Positions 39,950 to 51,351 of a stretch of DNA of 64,000 nucleotides are shown here, one piece after another (within the stretch, counting starts at the first letter, position 1; the number at the start of each line of letters is the position of its first letter). Source of the stretch: Tetramitus jugosus (Eukaryota > Heterolobosea > Eutetramitea > Acrasida > Vahlkampfiidae); the NCBI GenBank assembly GCA_937625935.1, contig OW569392.1:62001-126000 (forward strand), given 5' to 3'. A program made the translations under genes and the position numbers. The notes below the pieces were generated by a model. That model was not told where the DNA came from, did no database searches, and saw only the letters and a list, made by a program, of their open reading frames with translations.

Positions 39950-42280
39950 TTACTTGAGCCGCCTCTTTTTGTTTTGCTTCTTCTTGTTCTGTTTCGAGTT
40001 GTTGGAGGCATCTTGGTTGGGTTGTTTCTTTTGTTCAATTGAAGACACAAAGTTTGACTTGTTCATGCTTGTCGTATGTGTCTCTGCCATGATCATTGCT
40101 TCCAACTCATCTTCACCTGACAGTGCATCGTATTGGGCTTTGGAGATCTTTCCAGATTTTAGTTTCTTGATCAATTTGGCTTCTTTTTCAAGTTCATCCA
40201 TCTCTAACTTCTCGTACATGGCTCTCTTTCTCTTGACATTAATGGTTTTAGAATCTCTGATATCTCGCTTTTGTTGTGACATTGATTTCTTCTTCTTTTC
40301 CTCGTCAGAGTCATCGTTCTTGTTGAATTGAGAAGCTTCTGATGGTTCATTGGCTTGCTTTTCCTCTCTAATCTTTCTTGCTTTTTCACGACGAGAGTCC
40401 CTGTATGGCACATTCTCCATATTGGTCGAGCACAGTTGCTTATCCCAAACAAACTTAATGTTTTCAATCTTCTTCTGCTCTTCTCTCTTTTCCTTTGATG
40501 TCTTTCTTCTCTGGTTCTTCTTTTGTTTGTCCTTGTTGTTTGGATCGATGCCTTTGGCTGCAGCAACCAACTCTGATGGCAAAATCTTTTTCAATTCTCT
40601 CATTTTCTTGGGTAGCTCTGTCAATACGTAGGCACGAGCCAAGCTAGCAAAGTCCAATTGTCTCACACGGAAAATGTATTCACATTGATGTTCCCGATAA
40701 GCTCTCACAAATGTGATGAATGCTTGAGCACCCTTCTCCAAAATATCTCTGTCCTTGAGTGCAACACTCTTCATTGTTTTGAAGAATTTGTCCTTGTAAT
40801 CGTCGGAGAAGAGAGCGGCGGCTTCCTCTGCCGGATAAGGAATGACAGGCACTCGTTTCACGTGCAAGTACTCCACATAGTTATCTTCGTGCTTGGACAA
40901 GAGAACAATGGATTGACCACTCTTACCCATACGGGCTGTTCGACCCACACGATGAACAAACGAAGAAGGATCCGTTGGAGCATCATATTGAATAATGAGC
41001 TCAACGTTTGGTAGATCGAGACCTCTTGCGGCCACATCTGTGCACAACAAGACTTGCAACGATTTTTTTTCAGAAATGTCCTGCGGTTCAGCCATAAACG
41101 ACTCGTAGGTCAATTTTCTTCTCTTGGTCACCATTTGACCATGAAGAGCATGAACTTGATACAATAAATCAGAGTCCTTCTCATCATTGTCATCACCATC
41201 AATATTATTATGATGATGATTATTACTACTCTTCAACGTTTCTTGAAGCAATCTGTGATAATAATCAACAGAGGCGCACGTCAAGAAATAAATGATGACT
41301 TTGCCGTTGGATCCCACAGACAGTTCACTACACTGTTTGCGCAACAAGGAAGCAACAACAGCTAATCTCTCATCTTGATCACACACAACATAGTAGTTTG
41401 TGAGCTCAATAGGAGTAGCTTGCTTGGAGCTTTGTTGCACATCGACTTGAATGCTGACCACAGAGTTTTCCTTCTTGTCTAGACCTACACTCTTGACCAA
41501 ATCATTCATCAAGCATTCACTCATTGTAGCACTGAACAGACCATGAACAAGCTTTGTGTTAGCATCAGCATTGGAATAGGCACTCTTTCGTTCACGCTTC
41601 AAAAGCTTAATAATTTGTTCAAGTTGTGCACTGAAACCCATGTCCAACAAGCGATCAGCTTCGTCCAACACGAGCATTTGGAGCCAATCATGAGGAAACA
41701 CAAGAGTGCTTGTTAAAATGTCTAGTAGACGACCAGGAGTACAGACAGCAATCTGTCCAGTGAGACTCTCACTTTCGTCTCCACCAGTGATCAATTGAAC
41801 AGACACTGGACACTGTTCATTCTTTGAAAATAAGCTCGCCACAGAGTACACTTGCTTGGCAAGCTCTCGTGTCGGAGCAATCACAATACCGTAAACATAA
41901 TTCTCCTTCCAATACGCGGGAAATTTTCTCCGAAATTGCAAAAGGTGATGAAAAAGTGGCGCCAAATAAGCCAACGTTTTTCCTGATCCAGTACAAGCTT
42001 GAACAAGCACATTGGTCCGATCCAACAACAATGGAATACTGTTTTCCTGGACGGGTGACATGTGTGTGAACTGAAATTGATTTTGAATAATGTCTAGAAT
42101 GATGGGATCTAATTGTTGTTGTTGTTGTTGTTGTTCATTGGTGGTGAGTGATGACCATTGTTTACCGAGTGCAATGGCAGGTGTTGCTACTGTTTGTTGT
42201 TGAATTTTTAATTGTTGTTTTTCAAGTTGGTGTTGTTGTTGTTTTTCCTTCTTCTTTTGTTGTTTGTGTTTGGATGTCAT
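39950..42280 (-). CDS. DDX55: DEAD-box RNA helicase of the Spb4/DDX55 group (60S ribosome biogenesis)
   Basis: 776 residues with all helicase motifs: Q-motif region FTHMSPVQENSIP, ACTGSGKT (about 94-101), PTRELA, TPGRLLD, DEAD (about 206-209), SAT, ARGLD and HRVGRTAR (about 443-450). The group assignment rests on the region after the helicase core: ILEKGAQAFITFVRAYREHQCEYIFRVRQLDFASLARAYVL followed by VPYRDSRREKARKIR, the pattern of DDX55/Spb4. Spb4 acts in the nucleolus on late 60S pre-ribosomes. The N-terminus is Gln-rich and the C-terminus is Lys-rich, ending KKQNKKRRLK. The start ATG at 42280 is preceded by an A-rich leader. It ends close to, but does not overlap, neighbouring sequence. 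Confidence 0.92.
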   Translation of the reverse strand: MTSKHKQQKKKEKQQQHQLEKQQLKIQQQTVATPAIALGKQWSSLTTNEQQQQQQQLDPIILDIIQNQFQFTHMSPVQENSIPLLLDRTNVLVQACTGSGKTLAYLAPLFHHLLQFRRKFPAYWKENYVYGIVIAPTRELAKQVYSVASLFSKNEQCPVSVQLITGGDESESLTGQIAVCTPGRLLDILTSTLVFPHDWLQMLVLDEADRLLDMGFSAQLEQIIKLLKRERKSAYSNADANTKLVHGLFSATMSECLMNDLVKSVGLDKKENSVVSIQVDVQQSSKQATPIELTNYYVVCDQDERLAVVASLLRKQCSELSVGSNGKVIIYFLTCASVDYYHRLLQETLKSSNNHHHNNIDGDDNDEKDSDLLYQVHALHGQMVTKRRKLTYESFMAEPQDISEKKSLQVLLCTDVAARGLDLPNVELIIQYDAPTDPSSFVHRVGRTARMGKSGQSIVLLSKHEDNYVEYLHVKRVPVIPYPAEEAAALFSDDYKDKFFKTMKSVALKDRDILEKGAQAFITFVRAYREHQCEYIFRVRQLDFASLARAYVLTELPKKMRELKKILPSELVAAAKGIDPNNKDKQKKNQRRKTSKEKREEQKKIENIKFVWDKQLCSTNMENVPYRDSRREKARKIREEKQANEPSEASQFNKNDDSDEEKKKKSMSQQKRDIRDSKTINVKRKRAMYEKLEMDELEKEAKLIKKLKSGKISKAQYDALSGEDELEAMIMAETHTTSMNKSNFVSSIEQKKQPNQDASNNSKQNKKKQNKKRRLK

Positions 42281-42482
42281 TTTTTTTGATCAGAGATAAA
42301 TATGAATTGGTTGGTGTTGGTGGTTGTTGGTTGTTGTTGATATCGTCTCTGTCTGTTCTGCTATTGTTGTTTGTTGTTTGATATTGCAATTTTTTCCTTG
42401 TTGTTCAAGTGAATTGTTGAAGCGGACAATTGATTTCCGATCAAATTTCACACGTTGAGAAAATCGGAATACAATGATTGGT

Positions 42483-45400
42483 TTACAATGATATTTCGTC
42501 AATGTCTCCGAAATCACTGTCTAAATCTGCAAATTTCTGGAGAGTGGTTGGATTTCCTCGTCCAATTCCTCGATTCGCTCCTCCAGTGCTGTTGGATGGC
42601 CTACCACTGTTCAGGAATACAATGGGTTTGTTGGACATCGTGGTTTCTTCTTTGGGTGAGTGATCCTTGGAAGACTTGGAAGATGACGATTCATTGAAGT
42701 TCTCGATTTTTGTTGGAGTAACAACAGATTTCTCTTCTTCTTTAACCTGCTCCTCTTCTTCTTCATCAGTTTCCTCAGCTTCATCTTCGTCTTCGTATTC
42801 ACTCTCTCCTTCTTCGTCGGTTTCTTCTTCCTCCGATTCCTCCTCTCTTGTAGGTTCAAAACGTGAAACAACTGGAGTAGGAGAGAGTTTGTTCGGTACT
42901 ACTATCTGATTTACCTTCTGCTCTTCTTCTGTTAGGTCATCCTCATCGTTTTCCTCTTCATACTCCTCAGTTTCTTCCTCTTCAGAACCTTCATCCGTCT
43001 CATACTCACTACCTTCTTCAAATCCCTCTTCTGCTTCCTTCTCTTCTTCATTCACCGTTTCATCTTCCTTTTTCTTGATGAGTGTTGGAGCCGGGGTTGG
43101 AGTAGAATTCTTTACTTGTTGTAACCGCTGAACTGCTTCCTTGGAAAGTTGAGCATCTCTCATCCTCCTTTCTCTTTCTTGCTGAGAAATTAGGTTTGTT
43201 CGAGGAACAGAAAGCGGTAAGTTGTCCTCTGATACTCTTGACTTGATCTCTTTACTAGTTGGGGAAACTCTCTTCTTCTTACTTTGGAAATGTTCTTCAG
43301 CTAAATGGTCGAGTGTGAATCGTAACTGTTCAACCAAACTTAGAATTTCATTATCTTCTTCACGTGCATGTTCTATCATCTCCATTCCTCGAACATACTG
43401 CGATTCATCAATTCCATCTGCAGAAGGTTCGATCTGGAATCCTCTCAGTTCTTCTTCCAATTGATCCAGTATTTCATTTCTTTCGAAGTCCAACAATTGT
43501 GTTTTGTAATCAAAGTTCGACCTCAAATATTGTTTTTGTTGGTCGGGTTTGAATGGTTCCGAAGAATCATAAGTTCTCAGAATCGAGTTTCCTCTCACTC
43601 CCGGAAATACCTCAAACACAGAGCTGCTTTCACTCGCTACACTCTCTGATACACTGTCATTAATGGTCGAGTTTTGAACGGAATGAACAGAAGTATGAAT
43701 TGAATCGCGTAACTGTTGAGTGTAAATGACTGGCTCGGGGGCAAGTAATTCTGGAGTTTTCGGTCCAACTACTTCTTTTTGGGGAGATGGTTCACGAATG
43801 ACAGTTGACGCAGGAACAACAATCCTCTTTGTAACTGGGATTGGTTTTGGAGCATTCTGCTCTTGTTGTTGAGGTGACCGGTTATTAACCACACTAGATG
43901 CAGGAACAACAATTTTCTTTGTTACCGCGATAGGTTTTGGAGGACTCTGTTCTCGTCTTTGAGGTGGTTTGCTTGGCTCTTCTTTCTTGGGTGCTACTCT
44001 GATACTTGATCTGACGTTTGAGATATTTTGAACCTGATTATCAATCTTTTGCTGTAGTTGATTTACCATCCTCTCAACACCAGCTAATTTTGATGATATC
44101 TCGGTTGATTCACGGGGATTCTTTCTCTCGACTGTTAGAGTGTCCTTAAAAGCTTGTAATTTTTCTTCAATTGCCCGTAGAAGGCTAGTCCTAGAACTCT
44201 GCTCAAACTTCCCGAGTTCTTCCTGAACTTTCCGAGCGATAATAGAACTATCTCTAACAGACTCTCCCTTGGTATTACTAGTATTGATAGTGTTTAAGAC
44301 TCGTTCTTGTTTGTTCAAAACAGATTCGGACAATTTTGACAGTTCCCTTTGTAACAATTGTTGATTCTGAAACTCTTGCCTCTCGAGTTTGGTCATCAAA
44401 TCCATCTCCATTCGTTTCATATGCGATTGAATCTCACCCATGGATGGTGATTGATCTCCATTAGTGGTTGGAAAAGCTCCTGCTCCTGATTTGAGACCTT
44501 GGTACATCATTTTCACCTTCTCGGGATTGGCACCATACACGACTTGATAAGCATACACCAACTTCTTCTTTCGTTTCAATTCTCGTTTCAAGAGGTTTGT
44601 TTCTTCCTCTTTGTGGGCCAATAGAGCTCTGCACTTTTCAAAATCCGATAAAATTACTTGAGTATCATTCTCCATGGACTTCTTTTTCGTGTCCAAGTAG
44701 TTTTGTACATACAACAAGTATTCAATAATGAGTTGTGATATTCTAAACAACTGAACAAAGTTCTCTTCCGTAAAATATCTCATATCTAAATTGAAGCACA
44801 ACAACAAATGAAAGTTTCTCCAATTAGTACAAAAAAGTTAAGAAATAATTGATGACAAATGAATCAAGCGTACCATTATAATCAATCCTCGCAAAGGTAA
44901 TGTTCTTTGTAATACTCTCCAGTGTTTCAATATCTACATCATCAATCAACTTTTCAATATCAATCGCACTCATTATTCTCCAATTCAATCGTTCTCTTCT
45001 CGGTTTAAAATAAAAACTAGCTTGCTGTTCATTCGATGAACATGATGGTTGGTGCGTAGGACTATTGATCTTTTGTTGCGTAGATGGAAAGTATGATTGA
45101 TGTTGTTGATTCGATGGATGATATGTGGCAGGAGCAGTGTGACGATAGTAAGACGATGATGAAGGATAATTCATCATTGTTGGATGACGAGACTGTTGAT
45201 ATTGATAATGATGATTATAAGTGGGTCCTTCAGAAGCATACATGTTGTTTCTATTATTATTGTTATTATTAACATTATTAGTCGATCTATAATATTCATT
45301 AAAAGCACCCATATGACCATTTCGATTCATATTTGTACTGTGAGAGTACATGTGAGGTGGTTGAGAAGCGGATGATGGTCTTTGACGCATAAAGTACTCT

Positions 45401-45600
45401 TCATTTTGTTGCTGTCTCTCAAAAAATTCTTCATCCAAGTTGGTATTATTGTTGTTGTTCATGTTGTTATTATTGTTAGTTGGTGAAGTTCTAGTGTTGT
45501 TGTTGTTATTGTTAGAGTGAGTAGCTCTTGGAGAGACATCGTTAATCCATTGTTCAACGTGTCTTCGTTTGTTGTCACGATCACTTGAATGGTGGCTCAT
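42483..45600 (-). CDS. DZIP1/Iguana-like ciliary protein (2 exons), no C2H2 finger
   Basis: Two reading frames are one gene: 45600..44874 and 44785..42483, joined across an 88-bp intron (donor GTACGC, acceptor TTTAG, phase 1); 1009 residues. The join is supported by homology: the end of exon 1, FYFKPRRERLNWRIMSAIDIEKLIDDVDIETLESI, matches the conserved N-terminal DZIP1 domain, and exon 2 continues it at FRISQLIIEYLLYVQNYL exactly where animal DZIP1 has its RLAQLIIEYLLHCQ segment. DZIP1 proteins act at the ciliary transition zone and in hedgehog signalling in animals. The C2H2 zinc finger that follows in animal DZIP1 is absent; the equivalent stretch (LVYAYQVVYGANPEKVKMMY) has no Cys/His pair. 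The rest is coiled coil (about 300-550) and Glu-rich disordered sequence. Confidence 0.82.
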
Positions 45601-45912
45601 TACTATTATTCTAGCTGTAAGGAATTGGAAACTTTGTGAATTGGTTCGTCGCAGTTGATAATTTTTTCAATCCCTTCTGAAAGGGCGCCAAAGCACACTT
45701 TTTGGCGCGAGCCAGTCGTAGATGCATTATGGGCGCTACAAATATTCAATTCATTTTTCCCCGACAAAATCACACGTGGTCAAATCATGTACTGGTGCAC
45801 CAGAAAACTGGCAACAGCTATTGTTCGAATTCCACTCACAACCACCATCAACAACCACAACAAACTCATAACCAAACACATTCGGTCACCACCACCACCA
45901 TACCACAGAACC
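45601..45912. promoter_or_regulatory. Divergent promoter region between DZIP1-like and phosphomannomutase genes
   Basis: 312 bp between the two ATGs (45600 minus, 45913 plus). The right half is a CA-rich leader (CAACCACCATCAACAACC...) typical of genes in this window. The plus frame is open to an ATG at 45655, but phosphomannomutases do not have that N-terminal extension. Confidence 0.5.
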
Positions 45913-46665
45913 ATGTCAACAACCAATAACAAACAAAACACACTTGTATTATTCGATGTCGATGGAACATTGACTGCTCCAAGACTCAAAGTCACACCAG
46001 ACATGCTTCAAATGTTGCAACAATTGCGTGAAAAAGTAACGATTGGTATCGTTGGAGGATCTGATCTTGTCAAACAAGTTGAACAATTGGGTGAATCCGT
46101 TCTGGAGGACTTTGACTATGTTTTTAGTGAAAATGGACTCATGGCCTATCATCAATCAAAGCTTATTGGTCAAACATCGATCAAGGATCATTTGGGTGAA
46201 GAAGCTCTCAAGCAATTTATTAATTTTGTGTTGATTGAGATTGCTACGTTGGATATTCCAGTCAAGAGAGGTACTTTTATTGAATTTAGGAACGGTATGT
46301 TGAATGTGAGTCCAATTGGAAGAAATTGTTCTCAGCAAGAGAGGTGCGATTTTGAAAAATATGATTTGGAGCACAAGATTAGAGATTCCTTGGTGAAGAA
46401 ACTGCAGGAGAAGTTTGCTCATTTGAATTTGAGATATAGCATTGGTGGACAGATTAGTTTTGATGTGTTTCCAGAGGGCTGGGACAAGACTTTTTGCTTG
46501 AGATATGTCAAGGATGCCGGTTTCAGTGAAATTCACTTTTTCGGCGACAAGACATTCCAAGGTGGCAACGATTATGAAATCTTTGAGAGTGAGCACACTG
46601 TAGGTCACTCGGTGACCAACTTTAAGGACACTATGGAACTGTGTCAAAAGCTTTTCCTCCAGTAA
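45913..46665 (+). CDS. PMM: Phosphomannomutase
   Basis: 250 residues from the ATG at 45913 (CC-ATG-TCA); this is the usual length for the family (about 245-260), so I prefer it to the upstream in-frame ATG at 45655. It is a HAD-fold enzyme with [13 protein letters not shown]: nucleophile D15 and acid/base D17. Other family marks are [66 protein letters not shown] and [16 protein letters not shown]. It converts mannose-6-phosphate to mannose-1-phosphate for GDP-mannose and glycosylation. Cytosolic. An AATAAA begins 1 nt after the stop. Confidence 0.96.
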   Translation: MSTTNNKQNTLVLFDVDGTLTAPRLKVTPDMLQMLQQLREKVTIGIVGGSDLVKQVEQLGESVLEDFDYVFSENGLMAYHQSKLIGQTSIKDHLGEEALKQFINFVLIEIATLDIPVKRGTFIEFRNGMLNVSPIGRNCSQQERCDFEKYDLEHKIRDSLVKKLQEKFAHLNLRYSIGGQISFDVFPEGWDKTFCLRYVKDAGFSEIHFFGDKTFQGGNDYEIFESEHTVGHSVTNFKDTMELCQKLFLQ

Positions 46666-46874
46666 TAATAAAGATAACTTGTATACAACGAAACGAATAC
46701 ACGTTTGTTTCCACACACGCTGTTACTCCGAAGGGTTACAAAGCTATTTTTAACATTACCCAAAGAAAATGAAGCATAAAAAGGCTGACGCCAACACCAA
46801 AAGATCACCAGAAAAACACAAAAAACAAACAAACAATATCACCCAACAACAACAACATACAATACAAACATACA

Positions 46875-48640
46875 ATGGATATTAATTCACTATCGACTCC
46901 ACCTACAGAAGAAGAACTTGAAAAGTTTACACCTGTTGATCCTGATACTCTCCCTCGTAAATATACTCGTGAGATCAACAGTCGTATCTTTGTGAACAGA
47001 AGTGTCAATCTTGACAATATTGAATACTTTGGTTGTATGTAGTAAGCTACTCACTGACTCTTTTCACAGTTGAAACAAAAATTCGGAAAAACTTTTTTTT
47101 TATGAGATCACAAAAAGACTAACATGAAAAATTGTTTTATGCACAGTTGACATGGATTACACTCTGGCAGTGTACAATTCACCTGCATTTGAAGATTTAC
47201 AAATTAAATTGACAGTTGAACGATTGATCAAGAGAGGTTATCCAAAAGAGATTGAAAATATTCGATTTGATCCTGGATTTGCTGTTCGTGGTCTCTTCCT
47301 GGACAAAAAATATGGTAATTTGGTTCATTTGGACAACTTTGGCTTCTTGTTGGCTTGTGTTCACGGATTTAAGGTCATTCCTCTCAATGACTCTCAATTA
47401 TTGGAGTGGTACCCTGACAAGATTGTTCATCCAAGTGAAATTGGAAAGAGATACTATTGCTTTGATACACTCTTTGGATTGTATGTATTTTATTGCTGTT
47501 TTTGGTGGTGCAAGGCACACAAAAGCTTTTTAGCTTTTAGCTCAGAGCTTTTTCGTGTGTTGTGCTGTATTGTTTTTGCCGCCCAATTTTGTTTTGTAAA
47601 TTTACAGCTAACTGACTGAACAAAAAAATAGGCCTGAAGCTTACCTATATGCAAGCTTGGTTGATTTCTTTGAGAAGACACACCAAGAATCACACATTCA
47701 AGAAAAGGGACCTGTTGAAATCTCCTATTGGTCACTGTTTGATGACGTGAGAGAGTGCACTCATGAGATTCACGTCGACGGTTCCATCAAGCAAAATATT
47801 CTAGGTGATTTGCCTTCTTACATTAGAAAGGATGATCGATTGATCACCATGTTGCGTCTCGCCAGACAAAACAACAAGAAGACCTTTTTGCTCACAAACT
47901 CTGAATTCTACTACACGACCAGTGTCATGGAATACATGTTGAGCACTGAGATTGCTGAAGAAGGATATGACTCATGGAGAGACTACTTTGACATTATTAT
48001 TACCAATGCATGCAAGCCAAGATTCTTCATGGAGGGTTCTACACTGAGAGAGATCAATCTGGAGACTGGCGCACCAAAGTTTACTTCAGTGTCCAAGCAG
48101 TTTGAAAAGGGAAAGATTTATGCCGGTGGTAATTTTGCAATGTTCAAGAAATTGACGGGAACAAAGGGTGGAGAAGTGCTGTACGTCGGAGACAACATTA
48201 TGCACGACATTGTTCAAACAAAGAAGTCAAGATGCCTGTGGAGAACATTGTTGATTGTGAGAGAGTTGGAGCAAGAGACTGGCGTGTGGGCCAATTCTCT
48301 CCATCACTGGAATCACATTCAAAACTTGGAATACTTGAGAGCAAAGACATATAGAAATATGAACTCTGCTGATGGTAAGGCACCAAACGATACTCCTATC
48401 AAGAAGCACATTGCTATGCAGTCAGAGAAGATGGATGCTCAGTTCAATCCATGGTTCGGAAGCTCGTTCAGGAAGGGAACATCCGAAAGTTTCTTCTCCA
48501 GTCAAGTCAAGCGATTTGCTGATTTGTATGCCAGTGATTGCTTGAACTTGCTGAGCTATCCACACTATTACTACTTCAGCTCTTTGCCACAGTTGCTGCC
48601 TCACGAGTTGGAAGCATTGCACAATGCAAAGAACAACTAA
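46875..48640 (+). CDS. HAD-family purine 5'-nucleotidase (NT5C2/NT5DC type), 3 exons
   Basis: I place three exons: 46875..47034, 47147..47480 and 47632..48640, giving 500 residues. Intron 1 (112 bp, GTATGT..CACAG, phase 1) and intron 2 (151 bp, GTATGT..ATAG, phase 2). The first join makes YFGFDMDYTLAVY, the canonical nucleophile motif of this family (D55 and D57); the second makes DTLFGLPEAYLYASLVDFF. Neither motif is complete in any single frame. Later marks include KTFLLTNSEFYY and GGEVLYVGDNIMHDI, where the metal-binding Asp pair of the HAD C-terminal motif is expected. Family members hydrolyse IMP/GMP; the specific substrate here is not shown. The first exon is only a 53-residue polar head. 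Confidence 0.92.
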
Positions 48641-48702
48641 GAAGCTTCAACATGTACACATCGTAAAATAAAAAGAAATTGCAGAAAGAGTCACATGTTT
48701 GT

Positions 48703-49725
48703 TTATTCCTTTGCATTCTTAAAGTGTTGCAAAATGGCAGAGAAATCCTTGTTTGCCAAACCTTCTTGAACAGCCTTCTCGTACTCTGCAATACTCACAC
48801 CACCAAAGTTCAACTTTTGACCGACTTCACCAGCAGCCAACTCTGCCAACTTCAAGTCCTTCAACATGAGGGCACAAGCGAAACCACCTTCATAGTTCTT
48901 GCTGGATGGAACATTCTCCATGACACCTGGATATGGATTATAGGAATCAGAGCTCCAGCATCTAGCAGTCGATGTGTTAAAGATTTGAGAGAGAACCTTT
49001 GGATCCATTCCCAACTTTTCACCCAACACCAATGCTTCACTCACTGCACTCATGGTAATACCCAACACCAAATTGTTACAAATCTTTGCAGCTTCACCAG
49101 CACCCACATTCTCACCACAAGCAACAATATTCTTGCCCATACGAGACAAAACAGGGATAATTCTGTTGGACCACACAGCAGAATCCTTGGAAACACCACC
49201 AACCATAAAAGTCAAAGTTCCAGCAGCAGCACCATTGACACCACCACTCACTGGAGCATCAACAAACACAAATGAACCATTGGAAGACAATAAGCTTTGA
49301 GCAGCGACTTGAGAACTAGTTGGATCAATAGTAGACGAGTCAATAAAAACAGCGTCTTCACTCTTGACATGTGAAGCAATATCCTTGTACACTTGCTTGA
49401 CTTGATTTGGACCAGGAAGCATCGTAATCAGAGTATTGACTTGTTTGGCCACTTCAGATGGAGAGCTACAACCAATAATGTTATACTCTGGATTTTCATC
49501 AATCAACTGTTGGATAATCTTGTCGTTTGTGTCAAACACAAAGAGCTTTGAGCTTTGAGCTGTTGGAGCTTTTCGTACGAGGTGAGGAGCCATACGTGAG
49601 CCCATTTGGCCTAGACCAATGAAACCAATAGTTTCAACAGCAGCAGGTGTGGCATTGGAAGAGTAGGATCTCTTGGCACTGTGGAGCAAAAAGCTTTTGA
49701 TCAGTTGTTGTTGGCGAAGCATCAT
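48703..49725 (-). CDS. HIBADH: 3-hydroxyisobutyrate dehydrogenase, mitochondrial
   Basis: 340 residues from the ATG at 49725; a longer open frame to 49860 has no family support. The N-terminus MMLRQQQLIKSFLLHSAKRSYSS is basic and amphipathic, as expected for mitochondrial import. It has the beta-hydroxyacid dehydrogenase marks: GFIGLGQMGSRMA (NAD binding), FVDAPVSGGVNGA, and GAGEAAKICNN, with catalytic K214. It oxidises 3-hydroxyisobutyrate to methylmalonate semialdehyde in valine breakdown. It is divergent from the coiled-coil gene to its right, with about 230 bp between. The TAA stop lies inside AATAAA on the minus strand. Confidence 0.93.
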   Translation of the reverse strand: MMLRQQQLIKSFLLHSAKRSYSSNATPAAVETIGFIGLGQMGSRMAPHLVRKAPTAQSSKLFVFDTNDKIIQQLIDENPEYNIIGCSSPSEVAKQVNTLITMLPGPNQVKQVYKDIASHVKSEDAVFIDSSTIDPTSSQVAAQSLLSSNGSFVFVDAPVSGGVNGAAAGTLTFMVGGVSKDSAVWSNRIIPVLSRMGKNIVACGENVGAGEAAKICNNLVLGITMSAVSEALVLGEKLGMDPKVLSQIFNTSTARCWSSDSYNPYPGVMENVPSSKNYEGGFACALMLKDLKLAELAAGEVGQKLNFGGVSIAEYEKAVQEGLANKDFSAILQHFKNAKE

Positions 49726-49953
49726 TTGGTCGGTGGATTTTTTCTTTTTCTCTTGGATGTTTTCGCGCGGGAGACATCGGAGGAATAAGATTTTGCAGAG
49801 GAGATTTGATTGGGCAGGTGAACGTCCGAAGGAGCGACTACAGTGCGAGACTGCGAACAAAGATGGAAAAAAGCGGATGAAATGAGATTTCTCCTAACTT
49901 TGTTGATGACTACTCTGAGAAACTGAAACAAAAGAGAACATACTGCAATAAAT

Positions 49954-51188
49954 ATGATGATGAATTCTGAAGGTATGAGCTCACTATTTCCCTCGAGTAT
50001 ACTGTTCTTCAATTCACTCTAATTCTCTTTCTTGAAGAAGTTTCTATTCCAACTCAAGAAGAGGGACAGCGAAAGAATAGGCCAAGTATTGCCATTCAAG
50101 TTGAACCGAGTTCGATTCAATCATCTCCAAAGCCCTTACTCAGAAGTCACAGTTCTCCTGCTCTCCCAAAGAGACTCTCGGAGGAACAATCGAAGGTCCC
50201 TATGACTCCAATGGCAGGAGTAAAGAGAAAGAGTGGTTATTCCCCAGGTTTCACTAGCCCAACTTTGTTGAAAACTCCAGAATGGAAGAAAGAATTGGAT
50301 CAAGAGACATCAGAGCAAGTTTCATTCAGGAAGGCACTCGAAGAACAGTATTATGTGAATGTAAAACTAATAACAAAAGATGGTTTTGCTCGAAGTGTCA
50401 AGGATATTCATGACGAGTTGAAGACTGTTCGAAAAAAGTACACAAAGCTGAATATTGAGCCATATATTCCAGGTGGAAAGTATGAGAGTCCTATTCCATC
50501 TCCTTCTTCTCCGGCAAGCAGAGAATCTTTGGTTTTCTACAAGAGATTCAAGTACTATGATGAGAGTGTTAGAGCTCGAAATGAAGAAATGTCGAAAGTT
50601 CAAGCAGAAAGACGAAAGAATAGGATGTTAGTGGAGGTGAAAGAAAGAGAGGAAACAGAACGAATACAACAGGTGAAAAAGGAGGAAGAGAAAAGAAAAC
50701 GAGAGTTAGAACGAGAAAAATTAAGAACAATGAAAACAGTACGATCTCCTAGAGAAAAACTAGTGGAAGAGGAAAAGAAACAAGTTAGGATCCAATACCC
50801 AAAGGTGCATATCCCAAAGAATCCCAAAACACCCAGAGAAATTGAAGAGGAGAAACGACTAGAGTTTATCGAAGAATACAAGAGAAAGAAAGATTTCTCC
50901 TTCCTTAAGAATCTTCCAAAATATATGCCACCACCAGTACTTTTCCTGAGAGACCCTGCAGTTAATCGTCCAGTGCCCAAAACAAAGGCCAAACAAGAAT
51001 CCTCCCCTACAAAGACCAAAGGAAATGGCGAACCTCCAGTTGTTCTCGAACCCGAGCTCGAAGTCGTTGTGGGAGAGAGAAAGAGGTTGAGATGGAGTGA
51101 CGATCTTGGTATCTCCTCACAGTACGAGTTGTCAGACAGTGAAGAGTCAGATACCTTCGAGCTCGCACCGCCCACTACTCCCCATTGA
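49954..51188 (+). CDS. Uncharacterised basic coiled-coil protein (2 exons, 19-nt first exon)
   Basis: I place exon 1 at 49954..49972 (MMMNSE and one base), a 65-bp intron (GTATGA..GAAG) and exon 2 from 50038; 389 residues. The downstream frame is open for 160 bp before its first internal ATG (50202), with good protein character (PSIAIQVEPSS, SSPALPKRL), so starting at 50202 would lose sequence. The acceptor is GAAGAAG, so position 50041 is an equally good start for exon 2 (one codon fewer). The protein is Pro/Ser-rich, then a Lys/Glu coiled coil (about 225-330) with an acidic tail. Family not recognised. It could bind microtubules or nucleic acid, but nothing shows this. Confidence 0.55.
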
Positions 51189-51351
51189 AAATTAATGAGA
51201 TTCTTCTGAAGCTCGGACATCAGTATCAGTTTTTTTTACAATTTTATTGATTATAATTCAATGGTGGAGTTGTGACCTGAAGCTCACACATCAAGAATCA
51301 ATTTTATCTGCCTTTTCGGAAGCTTGAAAAAAGCAAAAACAGCAGCCAATC

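Noticed and set aside
45655-45912. Extra N-terminal 86 codons of phosphomannomutase
   Set aside because: The family begins near the DVDGT motif; the extension is CA-rich leader-like sequence and overlaps the divergent promoter.
48679-49275. Plus-strand open frame of 198 codons
   Set aside because: Antisense to the 3-hydroxyisobutyrate dehydrogenase gene, which has clear family motifs.
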